From the NCBI GenBank assembly GCA_018266055.1, contig JAFDYT010000006.1:347765-411764 (forward strand): a stretch of DNA of 64,000 bases, read 5' to 3'. Below are positions 39,772 through 49,552 of the stretch, one piece after another (the first letter of the stretch is position 1; every line of letters begins with the position of its first letter). Source of the DNA: Bacteroidota bacterium. GTDB taxonomy: Bacteria; Bacteroidota; Bacteroidia; Cytophagales; Cyclobacteriaceae. Under the pieces are notes generated by a model that was given only the letters and a program-made list of their open reading frames with translations, searched no databases and was not told where the DNA came from. The translations under genes were made by a program, and so were the position numbers.

Positions 39772-40797
39772 ATGAGAAAATTAATGCTAATTTTTACAGG
39801 GCTAGCTGCTAGTCTTTTGGCAAGAGGGCAGTGGTCGATAAACGCTACAGGTGATGCGGTCAATAACAATTCGAGTAAGAAGGTTGGCATAGGCGTTTCG
39901 ACCCAGGTGATGGCCAATTTGCAGATCGGCGAAGGAACAGGAGACGGCTTGCTCAATTTAGGCGGTCGGACAGGTATAGGTTCACTCAGATCTACGGGTG
40001 ATTTGTTTGCTGGAACAAACGTTTATGCGACCTACGCGTCAAGTTCTGAAAATAATTTATTCAGAGTTTTAAATACGAACTCTTCTGGGTTTTCAGCGGT
40101 TCATTTTAGTTCCTCTGGCGATGTCAATTTCTTTACCAGGGGAGGTAACGTAACCGCAAACGACCCGATAAGCGTGACAAGCGCAACATACAACGCATTA
40201 AAAATTTCCGGAAATGGTAGAGTAGGCATTGGCACCATACAACCTGGTGCGCAATTTACCGTGGCCCTTCCACCATATACCGGGGTGCCAGCTAATTCAT
40301 CGCTTGTTTTTTTTAACCAATCATCAAACCCAGTCGGCACCGACCTTAAACCCGCCTTGGAAGTCAGCAATAACGGAGGGTCAGGTTTCGGCTTGGTCAG
40401 TATAGCAGCGAACAACTATTTGAGCGGAAATGTTAGCATTGGTACCACTTCCTCTGATGCAAAACTTACGGTGAAGGGTCAAATTCATGCCCAGGGCGTG
40501 AAAGTGGATTTGCTTGGTGCAATAACTCCCCCTGACTATGTGTTCGAAAACGATTACAAGTTAATGTCGCTCGAAGAGGTTAAAGCATTCATAGACCAAA
40601 ACAAACATTTACCTGAAGTCCCGTCAGCCAAAGAGATGGAAAAAAACGGAGTGCAGCTTCTTGAGATGAACATGCTGTTATTGAAAAAGATTGAAGAATT
40701 GACATTACATCTAATTGACCAGAAAAACGAATTGATAGTTAAGTCCAAACAAATTGAGGACTTGCAAAAGCGATTGACAAGTTTGGAAAATAGATAA
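39772..40797 (+). CDS. Secreted tail-fibre-like protein with endosialidase-chaperone-type end
   Basis: 341 residues. A signal peptide (MRKLMLIFTGLAASLLARGQ), then repetitive beta-rich sequence (GKVGIGVSTQ, GNGRVGIGTIQP, GNVSIGTTSSDAKLTVKG). The C-terminal block is PPDYVFENDYKLMSLEEVKAFIDQNKHLPEVPSAKEMEKNGVQLLEMNMLLLKKIEELTLHLI followed by a coiled coil. This C-terminal block is very common in surface proteins of Bacteroidetes and resembles phage tail-fibre intramolecular chaperones. Function unknown; possibly adhesion. Confidence 0.75.
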   Translation: MRKLMLIFTGLAASLLARGQWSINATGDAVNNNSSKKVGIGVSTQVMANLQIGEGTGDGLLNLGGRTGIGSLRSTGDLFAGTNVYATYASSSENNLFRVLNTNSSGFSAVHFSSSGDVNFFTRGGNVTANDPISVTSATYNALKISGNGRVGIGTIQPGAQFTVALPPYTGVPANSSLVFFNQSSNPVGTDLKPALEVSNNGGSGFGLVSIAANNYLSGNVSIGTTSSDAKLTVKGQIHAQGVKVDLLGAITPPDYVFENDYKLMSLEEVKAFIDQNKHLPEVPSAKEMEKNGVQLLEMNMLLLKKIEELTLHLIDQKNELIVKSKQIEDLQKRLTSLENR

Positions 40798-40857
40798 AGT
40801 TTAATTTGAAAAACTGAAATCGAATCTAAAAAATTATTCTTGGATTAAAATAGCGCA

Positions 40858-42753
40858 ATGAAAGCATGTCTAACTTTTGTCTTAGTTGCAGTCGCTCATT
40901 GTTCATATGCGCAACTAGTTGATGGTTACACCGACAAACTGTCTTATCGCATAGGTGACACTGTAAAATTTTATGTAAGAGGTGTAGCTGGGCAATACTC
41001 AGTTCAAGATATCAACGGAATAGTTGTCGATCAGCCCATAACGTTTACCAATACTTCACAAATCGTAAACACTAACGAACCATGGAAAAATGGTTACGGG
41101 TATGTTCAATCCGCAAAATGGCGGGTCCCTGCCTTGAAAAGTGGAATGTATTTCTTAAATGCTGCTCAGCAAATTCCTATAATTATAAAGGGTAACAATT
41201 TGTCGGCAGAAATTGTCGTTGTGTGCTCAACAAATACAGATCAAGCCTATAATCAAGACGATAAATACCACTCAAACGGCCTTTCTTATATTAGCATGTA
41301 TGGACAGACAGACCAAACTAATGCACTTGTTTATTCGCCAATTGTTTCTTTTCATCGGCCGATTAAGCATTTGGATTGGACCGATGGTTTTTTGACTTGG
41401 TTTTTTAACAACAATAATTACACCTCAATTAATGTCATTTCCGATTATGACTTGGAGGACTACAACGAAATTAAAAACGCAAAACTCGTCATTGTCATTG
41501 GACATAGTGAATATTGGACAAGACAGGCTAGGATGAATTTCGACAAATTTATTGAAGCTGGAAGCGACGCAATGATTTTGTCCGGGAATTCTATGTGGTG
41601 GCAAGTACGATATCAAAATGATAATGGGAATCCTCAGATGATTTGCTACAGAGGAAGTTACGCTGGATATCCCCAGAATGACCCCGGATGTGACCCACTT
41701 CTAGAAACAACTTCTTATGACAAACCAAGCGTGAAATATTCCATTGTGGGTAGCATTGGAGGCGCCTGGCCTTATGGTGGATTTGCTAACGATCAGTTGA
41801 ATGATAACAAAGTAATTACTGAGAAGTACCAGGGGTTTGATGGTTATAAAATCATATTACCTAACTCACCATTGCTTGCTGGAACGAACCTTAAACAGGG
41901 GGATATCCTTCCAAGAAATTTTGCCAACGGGGAAACAGGCGAATTAGACGGCACACTCTTTACGTCTGTCAATAATAACTCTTATCCCGTTATAGATCCG
42001 AATCAAATGGGGTTTTACAGGGCCGAAATAATTGGATATGATTTGCCCGCTTACAGCCCTCAGATTTCGGTGCCACCTCATTATGCCCCAATCATCGCCT
42101 TTCAAAGAACGTCGATATCTGGAAGGATCGTTAATGTAAATTCAAACTACTGGTGTAGACCATCGCATTTTAATAATTTAACTGTCCAGAAGATAACGAA
42201 CAATATGATTGACCTTCTTAGAACTCGTTCAAATATTTTTGATTCACCAGTGCCGACAGGATTCAGTATGTCGCCTTACTCCACAGCAGTTACTTATAAT
42301 GGTTGTGCTACAGCTTCCATCAATATTACTCCAAACGGAATTTTCCTCAGTGCTGCTAACGGTTATAGAATCGACCAACAAAGTAGTGCAGAGATAATCG
42401 ATTGCACCACTTGCGATAGAGGAGCACGGACGGCATCATCACAATCGGGGGCGACATCAACGATGTTAGGGCCAAGCATAGAATTGGAGCCAACTTCAAA
42501 TGAGCTGATGCAAGTCTATCCCAATCCTAATGTTGGAAAATTTACATTGAGTTTTGACCTAGCCGGCCAGGGAAGGCAAAATTATTACGTTGCAATTTTT
42601 AATATCGTGGGTGAGCTTGTTTTGACAAAACAAATTGATCAAAACCAAAGCTCGGCGGATTTTGATATAAACCTGAATTCTAAAGGAGTCTACTTCGTAA
42701 AACTTTACTCTGACAAAGCATTTATTCTGACAAAAAAAATCATTATACAATAG
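40858..42753 (+). CDS. N,N-dimethylformamidase-beta-like secreted protein with T9SS tail
   Basis: 631 residues. A signal peptide (MKACLTFVLVAVAHCSYAQ), an N-terminal beta-sandwich (YRIGDTVKFYVRG), then a domain like the large subunit of N,N-dimethylformamidase (YISMYGQTDQTNALVYSPIVSFHRP, LTWFFNNNNYTSINVISDYDLED, LVIVIGHSEYWTRQARMNFDKFIEAGSDAMILSGNSMWW). The last ~80 residues form a type A T9SS sorting domain (MQVYPNPNVGKFTLSF ... GVYFVKLYSDKAFILTKKIIIQ). It is therefore exported to the cell surface. Amide hydrolysis is inferred. An unusual cargo for a mobile element. Confidence 0.8.
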   Translation: MKACLTFVLVAVAHCSYAQLVDGYTDKLSYRIGDTVKFYVRGVAGQYSVQDINGIVVDQPITFTNTSQIVNTNEPWKNGYGYVQSAKWRVPALKSGMYFLNAAQQIPIIIKGNNLSAEIVVVCSTNTDQAYNQDDKYHSNGLSYISMYGQTDQTNALVYSPIVSFHRPIKHLDWTDGFLTWFFNNNNYTSINVISDYDLEDYNEIKNAKLVIVIGHSEYWTRQARMNFDKFIEAGSDAMILSGNSMWWQVRYQNDNGNPQMICYRGSYAGYPQNDPGCDPLLETTSYDKPSVKYSIVGSIGGAWPYGGFANDQLNDNKVITEKYQGFDGYKIILPNSPLLAGTNLKQGDILPRNFANGETGELDGTLFTSVNNNSYPVIDPNQMGFYRAEIIGYDLPAYSPQISVPPHYAPIIAFQRTSISGRIVNVNSNYWCRPSHFNNLTVQKITNNMIDLLRTRSNIFDSPVPTGFSMSPYSTAVTYNGCATASINITPNGIFLSAANGYRIDQQSSAEIIDCTTCDRGARTASSQSGATSTMLGPSIELEPTSNELMQVYPNPNVGKFTLSFDLAGQGRQNYYVAIFNIVGELVLTKQIDQNQSSADFDINLNSKGVYFVKLYSDKAFILTKKIIIQ

Positions 42754-42931
42754 GATTCACTCGCCGTACTTGAGAAATTATGGAAATTTCAAAATGCGTC
42801 GCTTCTTTCACTGTTTCAAAAAGTCCTTCTTGACCGGTCACTAACCAACAGTTCGAATCGTCTCGTTCATGTTCGTTAGGCAGCCAGAGATAAATCTTTT
42901 TTGAAAAAGATGATTGAACAAGCTGAGGCAC
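42743..42931 (-). CDS. Possible small protein, 62 residues
   Basis: MPQLVQSSFSKKIYLWLPNE at the start, then DSNCWLVTGQEGLFETVKEATHFEISII. Residue make-up is natural, and it starts about 200 bp downstream of the XRE gene on the same strand. It overlaps the T9SS gene end by 11 bp. No family recognised; could be the remnant of a longer gene. Confidence 0.35.
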   Translation of the reverse strand: MPQLVQSSFSKKIYLWLPNEHERDDSNCWLVTGQEGLFETVKEATHFEISIISQVRRVNPIV

Positions 42932-43127
42932 GAGTCAGGACCGTACCTCGCGTAATCTTCTCAATTATAGCAAACCTTATTGAAGATGAAACTAATATAA
43001 GAGCTTATAGACGTGAAGTATTTTTGTCCAGAAAACTCAAAGTAACACAAATCATGATCCTAAGTAATAGTGCTTTTGTTGCTGAATACCACTTCTTTCA
43101 AACCGTAGTCAACAGACTGGGACAGGG

Positions 43128-43370
43128 CTATCTTTTCAATAAACTATCAACCCGTTCAAGCAACTTGTTCGGTGCAACCTTAAGGACTTCAGCCAGTTTG
43201 TAAATTGTGTGCAGTGTGGCGTTGTATCTCCCTCGTTCCATATCGGAGATGTACGACCGATCAAGCTCTGAATAATCGGCCAATTCCTGTTGACTTAGCC
43301 CACGCTCTTCCCGGAGCTCCTTGATGACTTTTCCGAAAGCCTCGTTTATTCCCTCTTTCACAAGAGGCAA
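43128..43370 (-). CDS. Small XRE-family transcription regulator
   Basis: 80 residues, nearly all helix-turn-helix: AFGKVIKELREERGLSQQELADYSELDRSYISDMERGRYNATLHTIYKLAEVLKVAPNKLLE. It is divergent from the gene at 43444, with 73 bp between starts, so it probably represses that gene and itself. It resembles phage or restriction-modification control proteins, but no methylase or nuclease lies next to it. Confidence 0.88.
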   Translation of the reverse strand: MPLVKEGINEAFGKVIKELREERGLSQQELADYSELDRSYISDMERGRYNATLHTIYKLAEVLKVAPNKLLERVDSLLKR

Positions 43371-43443
43371 GCTATTTATAAGAGCGTTTTAGACTTGTGG
43401 ACTATAACAGTCATTCGTATATTGGCACTGAGAAAAAACGCGC

Positions 43444-44487
43444 ATGGTCACACGATACTTGCCTTCCGAACTGAATACTTACCCGTTGGAGAAGTTCACT
43501 AACGCGGAGCTTTACTATATTATATCCTCCCTTCTTGGTCTCGGCGACCCAGGATTTGGCCACGAGTACCTTTACCTTTCTTTTGAAGAATCAAGTTTAA
43601 GTGGTCTCGCTGAAATCCGTTTCTTTTTAACGACCGTTGACCTCATTTCTTCAAATGGCAAGCAAACTGAGGTCACTAACTTTCACCTAGGGACGATCGA
43701 TTCTAACCTTGATGATATTCATGTTTACTCGGGGCATTGTCTTCGCTCTGAGTTTGACCTGGAAAAATCCAAAATCTGCGCATCTTTCGTCAGCTCTATT
43801 ATCCACAAGAAAAATAGTCCTAACCGATTCAGGCCGCTGACTTTCATTAAAGGCGTAAATCGAATTCTTTCACAGCCAGACCTCCCGGACAGAAAAGACA
43901 ATGATATTTTTAAGTTCTTTTGGAAGAGCCCGATGCCGGATCAAACGAAATTCTATTTTGACTTTGGAATAGAAGAAGCTTCGAAGATTGATTTTTCCGG
44001 AAACTATTACCAAATAGTCAAACCTAATCTCTCGAAACTTGGAGGCGCAAGGGTTAGTGAGTTTAAGGTCTCTGAGGAAGACGATGAAGACAGCGGTGAA
44101 TACATTCAAACCAAAGTTGAACGTCACGAAGCAATACTGGATTGCAAAATTATCCAACGCTACGAGAGCGGCGAACGCGAAGAGTTAACCTATCCGTCAA
44201 TGGTATCATCTTCCAATGAAGATCCGGACAAACACAAATCGGGTATCTTGGAAACCATCACTAGTACCGTGTATGCTTTGCTCGCCGATCTGAATCCATT
44301 GACCGTTGAAAAACTTCTTTCTGGTGAAACACCCGAGGAGCTTATCATCCATTGCCAGGAAAAGTACAACTGCGAATTTGATCTCAACTTTCCTTCTCTG
44401 GGAACGGCTGGTGCACATGAAATAGCCTGGCAGGAAGTCTTTGCTGACTTTAACGACGAATCATGGAGCGAGGATAACGAAGAATGA
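43444..44487 (+). CDS. Unknown protein divergent from XRE regulator, 347 residues
   Basis: Acidic protein without signal peptide or membrane segment. YPLEKFTNAELYYIISSLLGLGDPGFGHEYLYLSFE at the start. An acidic linker (VSEEDDEDSGEYIQTKVERHEAILDCK) and an acidic end (NDESWSEDNEE) are seen. No family recognised. Codon use matches the neighbours. Together with the XRE gene it forms a regulator/cargo pair that could be a defence or stress module. Confidence 0.6.
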   Translation: MVTRYLPSELNTYPLEKFTNAELYYIISSLLGLGDPGFGHEYLYLSFEESSLSGLAEIRFFLTTVDLISSNGKQTEVTNFHLGTIDSNLDDIHVYSGHCLRSEFDLEKSKICASFVSSIIHKKNSPNRFRPLTFIKGVNRILSQPDLPDRKDNDIFKFFWKSPMPDQTKFYFDFGIEEASKIDFSGNYYQIVKPNLSKLGGARVSEFKVSEEDDEDSGEYIQTKVERHEAILDCKIIQRYESGEREELTYPSMVSSSNEDPDKHKSGILETITSTVYALLADLNPLTVEKLLSGETPEELIIHCQEKYNCEFDLNFPSLGTAGAHEIAWQEVFADFNDESWSEDNEE

Positions 44488-44546
44488 GTCCGGTCCGTGC
44501 TGTACACCAAAAATGACATCCCTTTTTAAACATTTATTTCTAGTCT

Positions 44547-45236
44547 ATGAAAAATGCATTTGCTCTCCTTATCATATCATCGATTGTCTTCGGTTGCCAA
44601 AAATCAGAAAAGGATTTTATTGGGAGCTACCATTCCTTCTATGTTACAAAAGTAAATTTGCCGAACGGGAGTAACATGATGGGGATGATGTTCGGAGTAA
44701 AGGCAAAGCAATTGGCTGACGGGCAAGAATTTGACGACCTGGGCGATATCGGAATAGAACTTTTCGCAGATCAGTCTGGCAAGGAAGTAAAGGGCGAAGC
44801 AGTGATCGTAATTAAGAAGGTGATGAATGCTGGTTTTGGTTTAAAAGAAACATCGGAGAAATTGAATTTCGACGTCACAAATCTTCGGCTGAATGGAGAT
44901 ACACTTGTTGGTAATCTGGAGAACCAAGTGTTAAGGCTTACTGGCAAGAAGATCAAGCTGAGCCTCGTAAAGAATGGCACCATGTCAGTGGTTGGCATCG
45001 GCAATGATCTCGGGGTAAAAAATAGCGACAACAACCCGTTGTTAGTTTCCTCTAATGCTGGCTTCCACTTTTTCAAATGCCTGGATGAGCAGGAGGTAAG
45101 AAATGAAGAGCGGGCGTTTTTTGAAAAGGAAGAAAAAGACCTAAATACCAAACTGGAAATAGAGAAGGATGAGACCAAGAAACAGATTATTAAAAATAGT
45201 CTGGTTGAAATTAAGTCAAGGTTGAATAATAAATAA
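44547..45236 (+). CDS. Lipoprotein with C-terminal coiled coil
   Basis: 229 residues. Lipobox IVFGC at residues 13-17 after MKNAFALLIISS. A beta-rich domain (DFIGSYHSFYVTKVNLPNG, NLRLNGDTLVGNLENQVLRLTGKKIKLSLVKNGTMSVVG) precedes a charged C-terminal coil (EERAFFEKEEKDLNTKLEIEKDETKKQ). It should sit in the outer membrane facing the periplasm. Function unknown. Confidence 0.65.
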   Translation: MKNAFALLIISSIVFGCQKSEKDFIGSYHSFYVTKVNLPNGSNMMGMMFGVKAKQLADGQEFDDLGDIGIELFADQSGKEVKGEAVIVIKKVMNAGFGLKETSEKLNFDVTNLRLNGDTLVGNLENQVLRLTGKKIKLSLVKNGTMSVVGIGNDLGVKNSDNNPLLVSSNAGFHFFKCLDEQEVRNEERAFFEKEEKDLNTKLEIEKDETKKQIIKNSLVEIKSRLNNK

Positions 45237-45287
45237 CGCAACGGAGCAATGCTCCTATTCGTTGGTATTAAAACAGAGAAGAAGTTT

Positions 45288-45992
45288 ATGCTATATTTTA
45301 TTGGAGACGTACATGGAGAATTGGAGCACCTCGCAGACAAGCTAGCGTTCAAAAATATTAGGGATTCACAACTTGTTCAGGTTGGAGACTTTGGCTTTGG
45401 ATTTTTTGGAAGCAAGGAAAGAGAGGACCAGAGTATCAAGACCCTTAACAAAACCCTAACGGCCAGTAACAACCTGTTATATGTTATTCGGGGCAATCAT
45501 GACGACCCTTCTTACTTTGAGAAGTGGCAAAAGATTGGCAATATCCGTATCGTGCCTGACTATTCTGTTCTTGAACTCAACGGGTATTCTGTTCTCCTGA
45601 TCGGTGGAGCTATTTCTATTGACCGGACCAGCAGAGTCCTGGGCAAAAGCTACTGGAAGGAAGAAGAATTTGTTTTTGACCAGGATCGATTGGAGTCGGT
45701 GATGAAGGACTTGAAGAAGCTTGACATCGTAGTGACTCACAACGCCCCTTTGGAGTTCTGGCCCTTTGAGTTCAATAATCTTGTCAGAGCCTATGCCCGG
45801 CGTGATGAAAACCTACTTACTGATTTGAATGATGAACGCGAAAAGCACAGTAAGCTGTTAAAACGTGTGACAAGCAGGTTGACGCCGACGCACTGGTATT
45901 ACGGACATTTTCATACCATTGAAGACAACCAGTACAACGAAATAAAGTATTTCGCGCTTGGAGAATCTGAAATCCGGGAACACGTATGCTGA
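45288..45992 (+). CDS. Calcineurin-like metallophosphoesterase
   Basis: 234 residues from the ATG at 45288 (MLYFIGDVHGELEHLADKL); the open frame extends to 45249, but the family begins at the DxH motif. All metal motifs are present: GDVHGE, VGDFGFGFF, IRGNHDDPSYF, THNAPLEFWPF and YGHFHTIE. It hydrolyses phosphoesters with a two-metal centre; the substrate is unknown. It follows the lipoprotein gene by 51 bp. Confidence 0.85.
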   Translation: MLYFIGDVHGELEHLADKLAFKNIRDSQLVQVGDFGFGFFGSKEREDQSIKTLNKTLTASNNLLYVIRGNHDDPSYFEKWQKIGNIRIVPDYSVLELNGYSVLLIGGAISIDRTSRVLGKSYWKEEEFVFDQDRLESVMKDLKKLDIVVTHNAPLEFWPFEFNNLVRAYARRDENLLTDLNDEREKHSKLLKRVTSRLTPTHWYYGHFHTIEDNQYNEIKYFALGESEIREHVC

Positions 45993-46133
45993 TTCCGGTG
46001 TCGCTGAAATAATTCTCCATTTGTCCTTGAAAACAGCTGACAGATGAATTTTGAAAATAATAGATGAATTTGAGAGCGCCAGGTTCAGGAAGATCATCTT
46101 AATTAATCTTGAGATTTCCGAACTGGATATAAA

Positions 46134-46784
46134 CTACTGCTCTTCCAAATTATTAGAGTAAAATAGGTGACCAGTTCGAAATCCAAAGGAAATTAACTCA
46201 GCAACGTTTTTAGTTTTCGTTTTATCGAGTAGTCGTTCCCTATATGTCCGAACGGTTTTAATAGTCAAGCCCATATGTTGTGCAATATCTTTACTCGTTT
46301 TTCCTTGTTGCAGTAATTGTATAAGCACCTTTTCCTGAGGTGCAAGTTCAACTTGATGAGAGTCCTCAAAGCTGACACGAACTCTAAGAATACGTTCGAT
46401 TTTATCGGAAAGGAATTTCTCATTCTTTAAAGCGCTGTCAATAGCACACTTTAATTCAGTAATATTTGCATCCTTTGTAAGAAAAGAATTAATTCCAATT
46501 CTCACAAAATGGGATATTAGATAATAGTCATCAAATTGTGTAAGTATAATAATAGGTAAAGATGGATAATCTTGTCTCAGTATTCGACTTGCCTCGTACC
46601 CATCCATGACGGGCATACTAACGTCAAGAATTACTAAATCAAATTTTGATTTACCAAGTTTCTCCAGCGCTTCTTTTCCGTCCTTGGCTTCCTCATAGGA
46701 ATTGAGTCCTTTATAGATGCTTCTTAAAAGCCGGATGAGTGATGCTCTGAATATTTGGTGATCGTCTACCAGCAATATTTTCAT
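46134..46784 (-). CDS. NarL/LuxR-type response regulator
   Basis: 216 residues. Receiver domain with the acidic pocket VDDH at 6-9 and phospho-accepting Asp in LVILDVSMPVMDG (about 54). The switch Thr is in IIILTQFDD, and Lys in FLTKDAN. C-terminal LuxR HTH: LAPQEKVLIQLLQQGKTSKDIAQHMGLTIKTVRTYRERLLDKTKTKNVAEL. No histidine kinase is adjacent. It lies 46 bp downstream of the peptide-exporter gene on the same strand and probably regulates that cluster. Confidence 0.9.
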   Translation of the reverse strand: MKILLVDDHQIFRASLIRLLRSIYKGLNSYEEAKDGKEALEKLGKSKFDLVILDVSMPVMDGYEASRILRQDYPSLPIIILTQFDDYYLISHFVRIGINSFLTKDANITELKCAIDSALKNEKFLSDKIERILRVRVSFEDSHQVELAPQEKVLIQLLQQGKTSKDIAQHMGLTIKTVRTYRERLLDKTKTKNVAELISFGFRTGHLFYSNNLEEQ

Positions 46785-46829
46785 TTCAATACTACGTTTA
46801 TGAGCTTCATTTAGTTGATAAGCTAATTA

Positions 46830-48953
46830 TTAAGGGATTTCTCCATTCCCGAGGAAATAAACGCGATCACACGCCTCTGCAACTGTCTTGCGATGGGTGA
46901 CTATTAAAACGCTTTTTCGCCTTTTTTCTTTTATCAAAAATTCCAAAACAAAACTTTCCATACTCGTATCCATTGCAGAAGTAGGTTCGTCAAGCAATAA
47001 AATGTTCGGATTACGAAATAGCGCTCTAACAAGCGCGACTAACTGTTTTTGCCCCCCAGAGATATTAATGCCCTCCTCGCCAATCAAGGTCATATATCCT
47101 TGCGGGAATTCTTCGAAATATTTCCCAAATCCATTTTTCGCACAGAACATCATAGCATGACTATGCTCTTCTATGTCGTCGCTGAGCGTTATGTTAAAGA
47201 GCAGGTTGCCGTTAAAAACCTTAATGTCTTGAGGCACACATCCAATTGTTTCTCTCCAACGCATAGTATCTATTTGCTGGAGATCAACATTATCAACTAA
47301 TATCTTTCCCGCTTCAGGTGAATAAAATTTTTGGATAAGGTGAAGCAAAGTGCTTTTGCCTTTACCACTTTCGCCCAAAAGAGCAACGATTTCGCCCCTT
47401 CCAAAACCAAATGTGATACCTTGTAATATTTCCTTTCTTCCCGGAAATCGAAATGATATATTTTGAATTTCAATTTTCTCTGAAGAAAAGGTATTAGTTC
47501 CACCTTCAGGTTCTTTTTTCATCGATGTAAATTCAAACATGCGGTCAAAGGCCACAATTGCCTCTTGTATTTGAATGTTAGCCATTACTAATCTATTCAC
47601 TGCAGGAAGCACATTGCCAACAACGCTTAATAGTCCGACCATCTCCCCCAATTTCAATTCTTTCAATAGAACCAGCCAGGAAGATACACCAAACACAGTA
47701 ACCATATAAATAATGGCAGTGACGTCCGAAACGAATGCGATTTTAATATTCAGCTTTCCCAGATTCATGACTTTCGACTGGAAAACCGAATAGATGGAGG
47801 CATTAATCCTTTGAAAGAAGCTCCCCTTATTCATTAGTTTGATGTCTGTAACACCCTGTATAGTATCCACAAAATTACTTTCAGACATCGCGTACCCAAT
47901 CAATACTTCTTTTTGAGTCCGTAGCACCGGTTTGTTAAAAATATAAAGAATAAGAAAATAACTTGGCAAAGCACCAAGCATGATAAACCCGATTAAAGTA
48001 GAATAAAGAAAAACAAAGCCCAGAAAAATGGCGATCATTAGGAAATCAATGACAATGCTGCTTGATACCATTGTGATTACCGATTGAATTCTTCGTGTGT
48101 CATTCATCCGAGCAATTAGATCTCCAGTTTTTCGTGTGTCGAAAAAGGATTTTGGCAAAGAAATCAAATTGCTATAAAAACTTCGAATGATTCTATTGTT
48201 GAAGTCCATGCCTTGCTGGATAATAAACTTGCCTCTCAAATATGCCAAGCAACTTCTGATTAAAAGTAGCAGCCCAACCGTAACAAGGCTTAAGGCTAAT
48301 TTAAGCCCATTCCCCTTTGGTAAAATGTCATCGATCAATCGCTGTGAAAAAACAGCAGTGGAAACTCCCAGTAAGGAAATAACTATACCAAGGAACATTG
48401 ATAGTATCAGAATATTGAAATCGTCTCTAATCAAACCGAATACCCATCTTGTTTTCAAATTTTGAAAATCCCGCTTTTTAATAAAATTTTCCGATGGCTT
48501 TAGCTTTAACAAAACCTTAGATCGCCAGATTTTATTTAGATCTTCAGCATTCATTTTAATAACGCCCTCCGCGGGGTCACCGATAATTGCTTGATTGACT
48601 GCGCCGGGATAGAACACAATATAGTGTTGCTGCTTTTCAGCAATTAAAACGTGCAGGATAGCAGGCTCCTTTAAATCATTTAAATCATCAAATGTTTCTG
48701 CCTCCAGCCCCACAGCCTCAAGGCCAAAGTGTTTGGCCGCTTGACAAAGCCCTAACAATGTTGTGCCTTCTGTAGAAGTTCCACTCAACTTGCGAAGATC
48801 GTCCAGGTTGCCAACGGCACCGCCATGATACTTAATTATAGAAGCTAAACAGGCTGCGCCGCAGTCGGATTGGTCCTGTTGCCTTACAAATGATTTTAAA
48901 ATAACTCTCTCCAAATGGATGTAATTAAAATCTCCTCTTGACAATAGAAACAC
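46830..48953 (-). CDS. C39-peptidase ABC exporter for double-glycine peptides
   Basis: 707 residues from a GTG; a TTG three codons later has better spacing from the AGGAGG upstream. N-terminal C39 peptidase with Cys in QSDCGAACLASIIKYHGG and His in AEKQQHYIVFYPG. A six-helix ABC-transporter membrane domain (about 165-440) follows, then the ATPase: Walker A GESGKGKSTLL, signature NISGGQKQLVAL, Walker B ILLLDEPTSAMD. Such proteins cut leader peptides after Gly-Gly and export the core. The matching precursor is at 50990-51184. Confidence 0.93.
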   Translation of the reverse strand: MFLLSRGDFNYIHLERVILKSFVRQQDQSDCGAACLASIIKYHGGAVGNLDDLRKLSGTSTEGTTLLGLCQAAKHFGLEAVGLEAETFDDLNDLKEPAILHVLIAEKQQHYIVFYPGAVNQAIIGDPAEGVIKMNAEDLNKIWRSKVLLKLKPSENFIKKRDFQNLKTRWVFGLIRDDFNILILSMFLGIVISLLGVSTAVFSQRLIDDILPKGNGLKLALSLVTVGLLLLIRSCLAYLRGKFIIQQGMDFNNRIIRSFYSNLISLPKSFFDTRKTGDLIARMNDTRRIQSVITMVSSSIVIDFLMIAIFLGFVFLYSTLIGFIMLGALPSYFLILYIFNKPVLRTQKEVLIGYAMSESNFVDTIQGVTDIKLMNKGSFFQRINASIYSVFQSKVMNLGKLNIKIAFVSDVTAIIYMVTVFGVSSWLVLLKELKLGEMVGLLSVVGNVLPAVNRLVMANIQIQEAIVAFDRMFEFTSMKKEPEGGTNTFSSEKIEIQNISFRFPGRKEILQGITFGFGRGEIVALLGESGKGKSTLLHLIQKFYSPEAGKILVDNVDLQQIDTMRWRETIGCVPQDIKVFNGNLLFNITLSDDIEEHSHAMMFCAKNGFGKYFEEFPQGYMTLIGEEGINISGGQKQLVALVRALFRNPNILLLDEPTSAMDTSMESFVLEFLIKEKRRKSVLIVTHRKTVAEACDRVYFLGNGEIP

Positions 48954-49017
48954 CTCCTGACAATTGAAAAGAGTTTTCTATAAAATTTAAGGTCTCTACA
49001 GAGAAAGGGCTGTAGCG

Positions 49018-49517
49018 TTAGTGAATTTGTTTTAAGACTTCAGTTATTTTGGTTTCCCCTCGAAGTTCTTTGACAAATTTCCGATCACGATAAACATAAA
49101 TGGTTGGTTGCATAGGCGACCCAAATATCGAAGTAAGGTGATCGGGGTTGATTTTTGTGAGATGAATATTTTTTCTTGGATTAAAATTAAGGATCTCAAA
49201 GAAAGCTTTAATCTGCCGTATAGGTTCGTAAGAAAATAAAATCACATCAACATCGGAGAAAAGTGAAATATTAGTCTTTATCTCCGATAATTCTTTTTGG
49301 CAATGCCCGCATTCGGAATTAAAAAATACCAAAATTGTAACAGGAGAATCTGGGAATCGAAATAGCGTACTATCAGAGATAGAGTAAAGTTTTATGAATT
49401 CTTCAGACAGGACTTCTTCATGAAATACACTTTTTTTTTCGTCCGTACAACAATGGTATAGCTCATCCATGTTAACAATGACAAGACAACAAAAATAGCC
49501 AATTTTTTTATTGCCAT
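49018..49517 (-). CDS. Thioredoxin-like exported protein, frameshift in an A9 run
   Basis: The thioredoxin fold is read in one frame (to 49470): DSPVTILVFFNSECGHCQKELSEI with CGHC active site and the cis-Pro region GSPMQPTIYVYRD. That frame starts abruptly (MDELYHCC...). Another frame, from the ATG at 49517, encodes a signal anchor (MAIKKLAIFVVLSLLTWMSY, then TIVVRTKKK) and meets the first at a run of nine A (49431-49439). One base more or less would give a single normal TlpA-like protein of ~165 residues. It lies in the peptide-export cluster, where it may form the disulfide of the two-Cys precursor. Confidence 0.75.
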
Positions 49518-49552
49518 CTTTCTAAATAGGTCTAATTAACTTTAAAACCAAT

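Noticed and set aside
42901-43203. 100-codon + strand frame
   Set aside because: Its second half is antisense to the clear XRE gene; the rest is low quality.
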